Origin: Nigrospora sphaerica
Lineage: Eukaryota; Ascomycota; Sordariomycetes; Amphisphaeriales; Apiosporaceae
Length of the DNA: 64,000 nucleotides
Direction: 5' to 3'
Assembly (NCBI GenBank): GCA_018287875.1
Contig: JAGVVL010000013.1
Coordinates: 4,216,001 to 4,280,000, forward strand
Shown: positions 45,584 to 55,993 of the stretch, in pieces
How positions within the stretch are numbered: the first letter of the stretch is position 1
How the letters are laid out: every line of letters begins with the position of its first letter
The notes under the pieces: generated by a model
Seen by the model: only the letters and a program-made list of their open reading frames with translations
What the model was told of the DNA's origin: nothing
Databases searched by the model: none
Translations under genes and position numbers: made by a program

Positions 45584-46773
45584 GTCGGCGACTTTGGCAA
45601 CTGCAATGATGCGTAGCAAAATGACTGGTGAGCGGGATCGTAATGTTTGAAACTTGTAGGTTTACAGAGAGTTGAGTTATGATGGTTCAATAGAACGTAT
45701 GTCAAACAGTCTGATTATTATATATGTTTTCTCTGCTTGCTCATATACTCCCTGCAACCGTCTTCATGCATTTTCTTTACCTAAGTTTTGAATCTCATCA
45801 CTCTTGTCCCAACGCTTTCTTAGTGTCGCAGTAATTCTCGGTTGAGAATTTAGCCAACCGAACTGCACAGCATAAGTAACGGTGGATGCACTTCTGCTTG
45901 CTGAGGAACTAGTTCAAGTGATCTATACGACATTGGCTTGCGACGCACCTCGCTTGGTAATGCGCTTACACTTATTATTGATTCTTGGCAACGTACCTCA
46001 GGTATTGCTCCTTCCACATTGAATACTTGGCTCTGCTCCATCCTATTATTGATTCTTGGTAACGTACTTCATTTATTCCTCCTTCCACATTGAATGCTTG
46101 GCGCATCGTATGCTTGTACAGCCATACCCAGTATTTTCAGCTGCAAAGAACTACATTTAGGCTGTCACCCCTGTTCCGATGTTCCCCATAGGCCCCTTCT
46201 TCCCCTCTCCGGACCCATGGACATCAACATCCGGCTCATTATAATTTGGTTTCAATTGTGGGACTCTAATGGATCCGCTTTGGCTAACCCCCTCTGCAAA
46301 TGCATCATGTGTTTGATGAAAAGCCATGGGTCTTTCCGTATCAGGCCCAAAACGCGCTTGAAGTGACATGTGATGTATTACTTGACATCGAAGTGCCCTG
46401 CAATATCCACTCAGGTGTCATCATGAGCCATACAGACCTGAACAGTAAGCAACAACCCCCTAGTAAGTTTCATTTACTATCTCACCATTGGCCAAGGTTG
46501 GTGTTGCTTCTGCGGCTATACGGTATCGTCCAAGAGCCTGCATAAGCGTGCCCGTGAAAATTTTCGAAGAAATACTTCCAATCAAGAGAGGCTTGGCCCA
46601 ACTTAGTAGTAGGATAATGTAATTAAGACCCTACGTGCTCTGATATCACATATCTGGATTTGTATTCCTTAACTGCGCCCCCAAGAATTCGAGTGGTTCA
46701 TATTCTCTACTTCAAACTCCATATCATTATTCCTCATATTACTGGAATCGCTTTATACGCCCCGAGAAAAACC
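45584..46773. other. Divergent intergenic region between precursor 1 and UstYa-like gene 1
   Basis: About 1.2 kb separates two genes transcribed outwards, so it may hold shared control sites. It contains a tandem duplication at 45973-46102 (ATTATTGATTCTTGG...CTTCCACATTGAAT, units about 71 and 59 bp). Short frames at 46.1-46.55 kb show no motif. Confidence 0.5.
45973..46102. repeat. Two-copy tandem duplication upstream of UstYa-like gene 1
   Basis: 45973-46043 and 46044-46102 share TATTATTGATTCTTGG, AACGTAC and CTCCTTCCACATTGAAT with several substitutions and a deletion. Lies in the divergent promoter region. Confidence 0.75.
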
Positions 46774-47809
46774 ATGTTGGCTGAACATGAGAGCAAAACG
46801 ATTGAATCGGCTGCTCATAGCGACGAATCAAGCGATGGTTGTTACAGCGAAGAGGCGACATTGATGCTAGGACTTCTCAAGAAGAAGCCCAAAAAGTCCT
46901 CCATTTTGCTGATATCAATATCAGCTTTGGCTCTGGTCACTCTGTATTCAGCAGTCCTGGTCCAGGTAACCTGGCATATCTCAAAGGGAGGCCGCATGCA
47001 GGGCACCAGATTCATGAAATGTTGGTCATACCAAACACTCCCGAGGGCTTTTATCTAACCATACTTGTAGCACTCGCCAATGACTTCATACAATACGAAC
47101 CGCGTGTTTTTCACCAGTTCGAGCGGCCATATCAAAATGTCACGTATTTCACTACGCCAGATGCGGAAGTGGACGGAAATTGGCATAACATCTTCGAACG
47201 TATGTTCATGCCAGATCCTTTGATGAACTCGGGTCTGTGATCTAACCCATACTGTACTTTGAAGATCAGAACATTCGAATCCCGAAGAACGTCATGCAAG
47301 AAATCGGTCGAGTGGATGAGGGTATCGAACTTCCTGGCGGTGATTTCTTTGGGTCCATCATGGTATTCCACCACTTGCATTGCCTGGTATGCTTAACCTT
47401 TAGTGATCTATCAAAAATATAAAAACTAATCTATGAAAGAAAAATCTGTTCCATGCGCTTCACCCCGAATATTACAACCTCACAAAATTGACAAGCCACG
47501 AAAAAGACATGTTCGCTGAACACAACGGTAGGAGATCTGGCAAAATATTAGTTCTTTGGAGGTCCCTATATTCACTGACAGGAATTTACAGACCATTGTC
47601 TTCATATGCTTCGTGAAGCAGTTATGTGTCAAGCTGACACCACCTTATTGACAATGAAATGGAATTCTACTGGCCTTCGACCTATAGGAAACTTGACCAG
47701 TCCTCACGAATGTGTCAACTGGGATAGGCTTATGGAATGGGTTATTCCCAATTCCTTCGATGCCCTAGCTGATGGCGTTCTGGTGCACCCGACACTTGGT
47801 ATGGACTAA
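46774..47809 (+). CDS. UstYa-like (DUF3328) membrane oxidase, gene 1
   Basis: ATG at 46774, acidic N-terminus, then one transmembrane helix (SSILLISISALALVTLYSAVL). Later exons give FIQYEPRVFHQFERPY and PDAEVDGNWHNIF, then (47265-47386) IRIPKNVMQEIG...MVFHHLHCL with the HHLHC motif, (47440-47527) HPEYYNLTKL, and (47592-47809) DHCLHMLREAVMCQADTT, the second His-Cys motif. Introns at 47200-47264, 47387-47439 and 47528-47591 are clear and in phase. The first intron, after 46965 (CAG then GTAACC), is unresolved: the best acceptor (CTAACCATACTTGTAG, ending 47070) is one base out of phase, while weaker acceptors at 47009 or 47045 keep phase. UstYa proteins oxidatively cyclise RiPP peptides in fungi. 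Confidence 0.85.
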
Positions 47810-49520
47810 TATATCTCGAGTTGGTATTAGCTCCAGCACGAAGTATTCTACTAACCAAATGCCAGGTCCTGTGTTCCGTAATGGACAATTGGTTCAAAGT
47901 TCTTAGCCATGGTTATTCTTGGGAAGATTAGATGGTGTGTTGTTTGGGCTGTGATGGGTAATACCTGCATAGAGGACGGGCAAGACACCAATCAGTCCAC
48001 CTTCAAATGTCGCTATCTCCCAGCCACTAAAGCCAAAAAAAAAAATTTGCAGGGTGCCAGCTCTCCAGTTCGCGTCCCATCACATATCTGATTCATTAGG
48101 CTGGACTGGGTTTGCCAATGTCACCATCGTCGCATGTTATCGTCGCGGGCCGCGGGCACTGGGTAGCCTGACGCGACGCACCTCAACACCTCGTCTTGCT
48201 GCGGAACTCTTACATTCCCTGCAGGTGCTATCGTATGGAATGAGCCTTGAAACCACCACGAACGGAGGAAAGATCTAACCTATCTAGGATGAACAGGCCT
48301 TGTAGCGTAGGACTAGACGTGAGTTCAAGTCTCACCGAGTGTGGTAGTTATGATGGGGCCCAGCCTCGGCACCAATGAAGCGAGCTCTGCTTGCCGGTGA
48401 TTCAGACCACCAAGGTTGCCGGACGAGGCGAGTCAGGGAACTGCAGGAGGCCCCCCCTTGTATGTTGGGATGATACCAGTAACCTCAAGGATTGGGCCCT
48501 TGGTCTTGCGAATCACCAACGCGTCAGAATTTCGCTTCACATGATTCAGGAGTTCAGAGGGCACGAGTGGTGTGATCCGATAATCAAGGCGCAGGAGATA
48601 CCTGGGTGTGCCAAGACTGAGGTTATCATGGCGCAGCTACTCAGTCTGGGCGACAAGGATGAGCTAGCTGATGAGCAAGACGAGCCACGTTGGCATTTTG
48701 GCGCCCTGCTACTGGCAGCGATCAAGCCTGGGCCGTCTATTTCCCCACACGAAGCGCCTTTCTCCTGCTAGGAAGGCATGCGCTCGCGTCAAGCGGCGCA
48801 CCGGACGTCCCAATTGGACAGGCCGAGTGGACGGACCAGAGGAGCGACAGCCAGGAGCCACAGTCGGACGGACATCGCTGTTCCAACGGGCATGCATGCG
48901 CCCCTTGTCTGCCATGTACGGTATAGTAGCATCTCGGGTACGACGTCGGCCGACCCGAGGGGGAGCCTCAGAGCCGACCTTGGGCTATGAAAAGGTGGAG
49001 GGGTCTTAGCTGGGAGAGGCGGAGGGACGGCTGCCCTCTGTACGGGAGGAGCGGGAGGAGCGAAAGGGCGGTAGCTTAGTGTCATGTTTGCAATCCAAGC
49101 CGCACGGCTCCTCTGCCCCTGCCCAATCGTCTGTCTCGGTCCAACCGAGCGTCTTGCAGGCAGTGAGTAACCTGTCGATGCAATTGTGCCTGATTCGCCC
49201 GCCCGGTGGTCTCTGCGACCCTTTACACTGGCGACCCTCGTTTCCCTCACACCGCACTGTCCTTGCCGCCACATTAATCCTTAGCAGCATCGTTCAGTGC
49301 CCCACGTCGGGAGAGGAAGAGCCGACTGACATGGCCGGGCCCTTCTATGGCGAGGCTACTTCGCTCTTCCAACGGCTGTATGGCCGCGCCCGTTCTTACG
49401 CTAGCTAGCCAGTGGAGATCCGCGGGACGGCGGCTAGTACAGCCGCTGCTTTGCAGGGCGCTTGTTGGTTCGGTCGTCCTAGCAATAGGGATCCTTGCTG
49501 GCAAGACCCGCTCAATCCAC
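47810..49520. other. Intergenic stretch, turning GC-rich to the right
   Basis: No supported gene. A 127-codon plus frame at 48391-48771 (MPVIQTTKVAGRGESGN...WHFGALLLAAIKPG) has no recognised domain. A small hairpin GTGAGTTCAAGTCTCAC at about 48319-48335 resembles a tRNA T-arm, but the other arms are absent. GC-rich composition from about 48.1 to 51.3 kb differs from the cluster genes on either side and may be an insertion. Confidence 0.45.
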
Positions 49521-49967
49521 CGCTTGTGAGCGCTGGCAGGCAAAGCGAATGCAACCATGTCTGTCTACTTTGGTTGCCGCGGAGCTTTGCAGGACGCCAT
49601 GGCCCGTTACGGCAGCTAGCCTGGGCTTTTCTGTGGAGCCTGTTTTATCCCTGTTTTATTTCCTGTTATATTCCCTGTCCTTCGGTTAGAATACCAAACT
49701 GTCGGGACGCGCCCCCTCCTCTTATTGGTCTTTCGCTCAACTAACAAACCGCTTGTGAGCGCTGTCAGGTGGAGTGAATGCAACCATGTCTACTTTGGTT
49801 GTCGTGGAGCTTTGCAGGACGCCATGGCCCGTTATGGCAGCTAACCTAGACTTTTATGTGGAGCCTGTTTTGCTCCTTGTTTTATTGCCTGTCCTTCGGT
49901 TAGAATACCAAACTGTCGGGATGCGCCTCCTCCTCTCATTGGTCCTTCACTCAACTAAAAAACCGCC
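49521..49967. repeat. Tandem duplication of a roughly 229-bp unit
   Basis: CGCTTGTGAGCGCT...GAATGCAACCATGTCT...GTCCTTCGGTTAGAATACC...CTCAACTAA at 49521-49749 is repeated at 49750-49967 with substitutions and small deletions (roughly 85-90 per cent alike by eye). Confidence 0.85.
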
Positions 49968-51334
49968 CTCTGTGTATTGCCCTCACCGAGGAAGTCGGCC
50001 GTACGAATGGGAACAGAAGCCAGGGTCCACTAGCTTATCACCAGACGCTCGGAGCTCTAAGAGGTAATTCGTAGCGAATACCTATGGGACTCCACAGTTG
50101 GTAGGCGAGGCACATGCTTGACTGTCGGCCCTCTTCCGCGCCGGATCGAAACGGGCAGATACCGGCGCGCTAGTACTGCCTACTTCGCTAGCTTGTACGG
50201 AATGTTGGGCTTGCCTAAGGCCCCCCCCGCCGGGGAAACGAGTACAATATGCGGAGCGCCAGCATTCCCATGCCCTGCCGCTACGCCTTCCTCCTGGCCT
50301 GGTAGGGCATGTCGAAGGTCAAGCACACCCACGACGCGACCCATGATTCCTGGCTCGTGTCTTCGTCTAGGATGCTGAGCGCCAGGACCTTTTGCCAGGG
50401 AAGGCTTGTCGCGACGGCCCCATGGAGCGGATCTCCAGACGTGTTAAGCGCTTCCGTGGAGGACTCCAACCAGTTGCATCGGGTTACGCGACGCTGTCAC
50501 CAGAGGGCTCTTGCCGCGCTCTTGGCATTGCATGACCGACATCCAGGTTCGTGTTCAAAAGCGTCGAAAGAGCGACCAAAAACATTCTTGGCTATCTCTG
50601 ACCAGTGGGATCAGCTGTGTTCGAGATCCTATTGGCCGGGTGGTATGCGTTCATCACACAACTATATGCAAGCACAACGATCAGTACGTAGGCTTGGGTT
50701 AGACAGAGACTCGTGTGGTTGAGGTTTGGTGTCGGCATGGGTTCGCACCTCGACGGGGAAGACAAGGAGGGCGTGGCAGGTGTGTATGCCCTTGTGGGGA
50801 GGTTTGTCGTCCTCCGGGTTGATGTAGGATCCCAACCTAACGAATACCGAACATTTTCGCAGTGGCTCTGGTGTCTGCGCGGGTTTCAGTTGGAAGGTGT
50901 GGACGTCGACTGGTACGGTTAGAGAGACATGAGCCGGCGTCGTTCAAGGCGAAGCGCTCCGAGCCCCTGGGCAGAGGCAACGACGAAGAGCCAACGAAGG
51001 AATACATAGGCATCCAGGCCACTCAGGTCATCCTTCGCCTACGTACACATTCATTTGTCGCCCTAGTGATGCCAGGTTCCACAAACCAACAACATCTCTA
51101 AAGGTCCTCCGTGCGCATAGCGCTCGCTTTCACGCTCGCCGCACCACCGTCATGAACCCACATCAGCCCTAATGACCGTTGGTTCGTATGTTCGCACTCT
51201 ACGTCGCGGGCACGGAAACAGGACAGTAGCGCGTCCGCTCCTTTCCCATCTTACCCACGCAACCCCGTCTCGCGTCGCTCGCCAGCTCAAGTCCAGAGCA
51301 CCTCCCACACCCCACGAAGCACCAACCTTCCACC
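49968..51334. other. GC-rich stretch without a supported gene
   Basis: Short overlapping frames on both strands with no domain, signal or splice evidence. Its role between the two UstYa-like genes is unclear. Confidence 0.45.
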
Positions 51335-51965
51335 ATAGTTCTTTTCGGTATCTAATTCCCTAGAACAGTTGGATCCATTTGCTGCTGGTTCCTTCCGTTT
51401 TGGGTATCACTATCACCCCGCACGTACTGTACGGCGGCCCCGTAGAGACGACAACACGACAGGTCCCTATGGAGCAGGTGCTATTGTAAGTCTGTATTTA
51501 TCCTATCGCGGTTGTTATATTCGGCAAAAGGCAGTATTGAATGCATCCTAACACCCGATAATACGCTATAGTGGTATGATTGGTGGAATGGAACATAGGT
51601 GAGGGGATACAATATGCGATTTCAGTAACTAAGCAAGGATCTGCACGCGCCCCGCCTTGCATGAGCTCTCTAAGTAGCTACGCACACCGAGCCGGTAAGT
51701 CCGCCAATTAGGCCTGCAGCTCTCGCATCGGTACCGTAAACTTGGTTCTTTACATCCAGGGCCCAAGGACGATCAGTCGATACTGATAAGACTACCGACC
51801 TTATTCGGGAAGGTCCCATTCATGCACAAGCCTGCTTTTTTATCCTATCGGTTCTAGACCGGCAATAACTCGGTCTGTCGTGCGTTCAGCAACCCTCGGT
51901 GTAGGTTCTGCATAATCGTGATGCACAAACTCTCAGCATCACCTGATGTTGAGAGGTTCTTGTTC
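51335..51965 (+). repeat. Left arm of an inverted repeat flanking UstYa-like gene 2 and the GST
   Basis: About 630 bp that recurs in reverse complement at 55195-55845 (shared landmarks include CAGTTGGATCCATT, TATCACCCCGCA, GGCCTAATTGGCGGAC in inverse, TATCGGTTCTAGACCGGCA and CTCGGTGTAGGTTCTGCATAATCGTG). By eye the match is near 85-90 per cent with small indels. At its inner end is a near-perfect 26-bp hairpin (51930-51955, CTCTCAGCATCA, CC, TGATGTTGAGAG). Confidence 0.9.
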
Positions 51966-52085
51966 TAACTGCGTTTTCCCGCCTTCCCACATACCTTTTC
52001 CCCTTTCTCTTCCTGCTTTGATTCTTTTCAGAGCGAGAAAGAGACAGAAACATCAACCAAGTCTGCTACCACCAGCGATATTGCT

Positions 52086-53172
52086 ATGTCCCAAAAGCAA
52101 AGCTTTGTAAAGCTTCAAAGTGATGACCCAGATGATGAAGGTATCACTTTGCCTTCGGAGACGAGGCAGTGGAGCTTGCAAGTCATCTGGCCTCTGTTGA
52201 TTTTGTCTGCATTCGAGGCTATAATAGTCGCCATTTTGGCAACTTTACTACTCACGAGACGTCTATCAGACAGAGAATGCGCTGCCCACCTTTCGGTGTA
52301 CTGTGAGTTACAGAAATTGACTGAAAAGGCTCTGGGCTCTGGTATGTCACTGACATTCAACTAGCGCCTTTACTGGATGATCCCAGCCTTATCCAGTATG
52401 ATGCATTCGATCTCCCCACCTACTTCAACCAGCCCTCACCCTACCGTGGGCCGCCAACCCCCGAAAGAGAGGCTCTATGGGAGAAACTCTGGCACCGTAC
52501 GTTACACTTCGTTTCAATTCATCTGACTCCGGTCCGTTGATTGCGGCTAAATCTATCATAGAGGGCACCATCAATGTGCCCTTGGAGAAACTAGGTGCAC
52601 TGAACAAAACGCTTAAAGGGAAAGAATATAAGCGTACACCAATCGAAGCAGGTGGTGGATATGCAGCACAGGTCGAGGTTCTACACCAGTTACACTGTGT
52701 GGTATGTGGCATCTGACTAAGTTCGCCTATATGAAACTATCTACGGAGCTAACAAGACATATACAGGGTCTCCTAAGGTCAGCATCCTACAGAGAAGAAT
52801 ATGAGAAACAAGGAATACCATTTCCAGGTTCTCAGCATGGGCTAGATCCCGCAATAGCTCGAATGCACATGGGTTCGTTAACAAAACACTTGCTCAAAAT
52901 GATTTTAACTGATATCAGATTCTACATGCAAGATCACTGCATTGAGGTGTTGAGATTGAATATCATGTGTCAAGGCGACGTCACCCCAATTCTAATCGAG
53001 ATGGATCCTAAGGTGAAGCTCCTTCGCTAATCTCGCGATATTCATGGCTACGTACGTTGCTCACATGACGCAGGCACCATTTGGTGAGAGGGCAGACTTC
53101 ACATCATATCACAAATGCCGCAACTTCTGGGATATTCATGCGTGGGTCAAGGATCATGTTGCTATTCCATGA
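52086..53172 (+). CDS. UstYa-like (DUF3328) membrane oxidase, gene 2
   Basis: Five exons: 52086-52302, 52365-52496, 52562-52701, 52767-53012, 53074-53172; introns 61-65 bp, all in phase; 277 residues. Residues about 33-59 form a transmembrane helix (VIWPLLILSAFEAIIVAILA). Exon 2 gives SPLLDDPSLIQYDAF...YRGPPTPEREALWEKLW, very typical of the family. Exon 3 ends with VEVLHQLHCV (motif HQLHC). Exon 4 carries ASYREEYEKQGIPF and DHCIEVLRLNIMCQGDVTP (second motif); exon 5 ends ADFTSYHKCRNFWDIHAW. All expected His and Cys residues are present, so it looks functional. A 40-residue spacer before DHCIE is longer than usual; no intron that keeps the frame was found there. In ustiloxin-type pathways these proteins form the macrocycle on Tyr-containing cores. 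Confidence 0.93.
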
Positions 53173-54021
53173 CCATCCCTGATATACATATGGACTTGGT
53201 GACTTCCACAGCAAAGAAGAAAATATTAAATAGGCGAATGATTTAGGCGATCATCAGTTTGATTATCCTATAGTTACCATCTGTCCGCTTCATTATAACC
53301 AGTAAGGGTTAATGATTAAGGAGCGTTACAGGTTGGGACCTGGGAGATAGACTCGGGCGCACCTGGCCCGAGCGTCCCACGAACCCCTGACATGAGGTTC
53401 ACGACTAGGTCTCTTTATTCGGATGCTGTGCTATTAGCTAAGATCCGGGATGAGGAATCGAGCAACGAACCGAACGCTCCGACCCGAACGTTCCGGCCGT
53501 TCCGGCCGCCTCGCAAGGACTTCGCGAGACGCTGAGCCCGACCTCCTGAGGTCGATTTCTCTTCCTCTGTATCTAGAAAATAAACAGCATTTGACCACCT
53601 TCGATGGTGCTTCAAGGCTCAACCTCTCACAAGGAGCTGCAGTTCAATGTCGCACGGAACTATTCCAGCTGACTTTTTGACCCACTACGCCTGCATAAGC
53701 CCTCTGACACAGGCAGGAAACCGGTTTTAGAATAATTGACCCTACTGGCCACCGTACCAGTACTTCATGTACAGTTAAACCTTAGTTTGGCTCCCATGCA
53801 TGCACCCCGCTTAATTAGGCTTGTCTTAGCGCAGACCGACCGCGTGACCCGGCTTGAGAAGTAGCCGACAGATTCCCTTACACTCGCAAAGGCCCTGTTC
53901 TGCGGCCTCGAATCATACATAAGGCTGAACACACCGCTCTATGAATACCTTTATTTGGCGGTCTCTGCTCAAACGTTCTTTTTGCTTCTCATTAAGCGCT
54001 CATAAAATCAAGATCTGAGGC
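53173..54021. other. Intergenic region between UstYa-like gene 2 and GST
   Basis: About 850 bp, no gene. At 53454-53515 there is a dense set of CGAACG, CGTTCGG and GTTCCGGCC words forming short inverted repeats, more GC-rich than the surroundings; it might be a repeat remnant or regulatory patch. No factor assigned. Confidence 0.4.
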
Positions 54022-54948
54022 ATGGCTTTCACGTTTCATGAGTCAACTCCTCCTCGTTTGATGGAAGTGAAGGTAAGCTCATATGCCTTATTAAGGCGTA
54101 GCCTACCTCTAAATGCTAACAACCTCATAGGCATTGCATCTACTGACGGAGAATACCCCAAATGGCAAGAAAGTGCAAATCCTACTGGAGGAGCTCCATG
54201 CAACCTACGGTACATCTTGGAAAACCCACTTAGTTGATCTCGAGAGTGAAGAGCAGAAGAAAACTTGGTTCTTGAAGCTTAATCCTAACGGTATATTTGG
54301 CATGATATAGGTCTCTTTTTCCGATGTACTAATCACGGAATTGGCAGGAAGAATACCGGTCCTAATCGACACAACGAAAAGCACGCCGATTTCTGTTATG
54401 GAAAGCTCGGCAATATTAATCTACCTACAAGAGACATACGACCCGAAGAATCTTTTTGGCTTCGAAGACCCTATACAGAGAAGCCAAGTTATTCAATGGC
54501 TATTTTTCTGGCATGCAGCATCCCCTGTACAGGGCCAAACACGACATTTTGTCAGAGATGCGAGGGAGACTATGCCCTGTAGGTTCACAATAAATTGGTT
54601 TAGATGTGAAAGGATAAATGTTCACATGGTACAGATGTCACTCAGAGGTTCCAAAGCGAAATGTTGAGAATCTATTCAGTTCTAGAGGATCATTTCAGCG
54701 GAAAGCACGGAGGAGGGCCGCGTCATTACCTTGCAGGCAACGGGCTCGGAAGATATAGCATTGCGGACATCGGGACGTGGCCGCATGCACGAGCATACCG
54801 CTCGATAGGGTTCTCAGAAGAGGATGTGAACCCCTTCCCTCATCTTCTACAGTGGATCCAACGGATCGCAGAACGAAAGGCGGTCAAAAGTGGGACCAGC
54901 GGGAAATACGACAGCGAGGAGAGCCCTCAATTCGTGATAAAGGAATAG
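54022..54948 (+). CDS. Glutathione S-transferase-like protein
   Basis: Four exons: 54022-54072, 54131-54290, 54348-54578, 54635-54948; introns of 56-58 bp with GTAAG/GTATAT/GTAGGT donors and AG acceptors; 251 residues. The thioredoxin-like N-terminal domain shows TPNGKKVQILLEEL, WFLKLNPNGRIPVLID and the glutathione-binding ESSAILIYLQETYDP. The helical C-terminal domain has QWLFFWHAAS, QGQTRHFV, QRFQSEMLRIYSVLEDHF, then HYLAGNGLGRYSIADIGTWPHARAY. This is the fungal Ure2p/YfcG-like class. It probably conjugates or reduces with glutathione. Position between UstYa-like gene 2 and precursor 2, inside the inverted repeats and on the same strand, suggests a pathway or self-protection role. Product identity is firm, pathway role inferred. 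Confidence 0.9.
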
Positions 54949-55194
54949 CGGGACGGCGGGAATTTCCCCTGCTGTGTACCTGATAGAAATAGGAATACAA
55001 AGATGCTGCGCAGCTGGCTTTGGAATATTGGTCCCGAAACAGCATACTATTTTGACATAGACTTGGATATCAAAGTTTAGGCCACTGACTAATAAAAGCC
55101 TATCACTAATACCTTCTTGCGATAAAAAAAGAGGTGAAGGTGCTAGAATCTGAGCGATAGAATCTGAGCGCGAGAAACGGGGTCAAAACATGCG

Positions 55195-55845
55195 TCCGGA
55201 ACACAAACCTCTCAACATCAGGTGATGCTGGGAGTTTGTGCATCACGATTATGCAGAACCTACACCGAGGGTTGCTGAACGCACGACAGACCGAGTTATT
55301 GCCGGTCTAGAACCGATAGGATAAAAAAGCAGGCTTGTGCATGAATGGGACCTTCCCGAATAAGGTCGGTAGTCTTATCAGTATCGACTGATCGTCCTTG
55401 GGCCCTGGATGTAAAGAACTAAGTTTACGGTACCGATGCGAGAGCTGCAGGCCTAATTGGCGGACTTACCGGCTCGGTGTGCGTAGCTAATTGGGGTACT
55501 GTATGCAAGGCGAAGCCCGTGCAGATCCCTGCCTTGGTTGCTAAAATCGTACGTTATATCCCCTCGCCAGTGTTCCATCACACTAATCATACCCCTATAG
55601 AGTATTGCCCCGTATGAAGTTGCATACAATACAACGTTCTGCAGAATACGAGATGCCGAATACGACGACCGCGATAGGGTAAAGCCGACCTACAATAGCA
55701 CCTGCTTCATAAGGACCGGTCATGTTGTCGTGTCTACGGGGCCACTGTACAGTAAGTGCGGGGTGATGGTGATATCCAAACCGGAAGAAACCAGCAGTGA
55801 ATGGATCCAACTGTCCTAGGGAAGTAGATAGCGAAGAAGACCCTG
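55195..55845 (-). repeat. Right arm of the inverted repeat
   Basis: Reverse complement of 51335-51965 over about 600 bp, including the hairpin (55209-55234). A minus-strand frame inside it (55921-55595, with FFRFGYHHHPALTVQWPRR) corresponds to a shorter frame in the left arm (51369-51551, FRFGYHYHPARTVRRPRR), but the two diverge and no family is recognised. The outer end lies about 150 bp before precursor 2. Confidence 0.9.
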
Positions 55846-55993
55846 AGTAGTTTGTGTAAGTATTAATATCTGTTGGTGCCTTCGCGTTTAACAGGCTTGT
55901 CAACCCACGTTTAGCCCTCATCTCAACTCTTTAAATATATTAACCACGGCTGTTTTGAGCTTTTTCTACAACCTTCAGATCACAGCTTTCAAA
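55846..55993 (+). promoter_or_regulatory. Putative promoter of precursor 2
   Basis: The only unique DNA between the inverted-repeat arm and the precursor ATG. Contains TTTAAATATATTAACC at about 55931-55946, 48-63 bp upstream of the ATG at 55994, a TATA-like region, and pyrimidine-rich TTTTTCTACAACC. Regulatory elements may extend into the repeat arm. Confidence 0.4.

Noticed and set aside
48319..48335. T-arm-like hairpin suggesting a tRNA gene
   Set aside because: No matching acceptor, D-arm or anticodon arm in the 70 bases upstream; judged chance or a remnant.
48391..48771. 126-codon plus-strand frame
   Set aside because: Not recognised, in a GC-rich stretch where long chance frames are common; no supporting splice or promoter signal.
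52828..52918. Possible extra intron in UstYa-like gene 2 before DHCIE
   Set aside because: Candidate donors (52828, 52873) with the acceptor at 52918 give lengths that break the frame, whereas the unspliced frame is open and leads straight into the conserved motif.
55595..55921. 108-codon minus frame in the right inverted-repeat arm as a gene
   Set aside because: Its counterpart in the left arm is broken and differs in frame and length; no known domain. Treated as part of the repeat.
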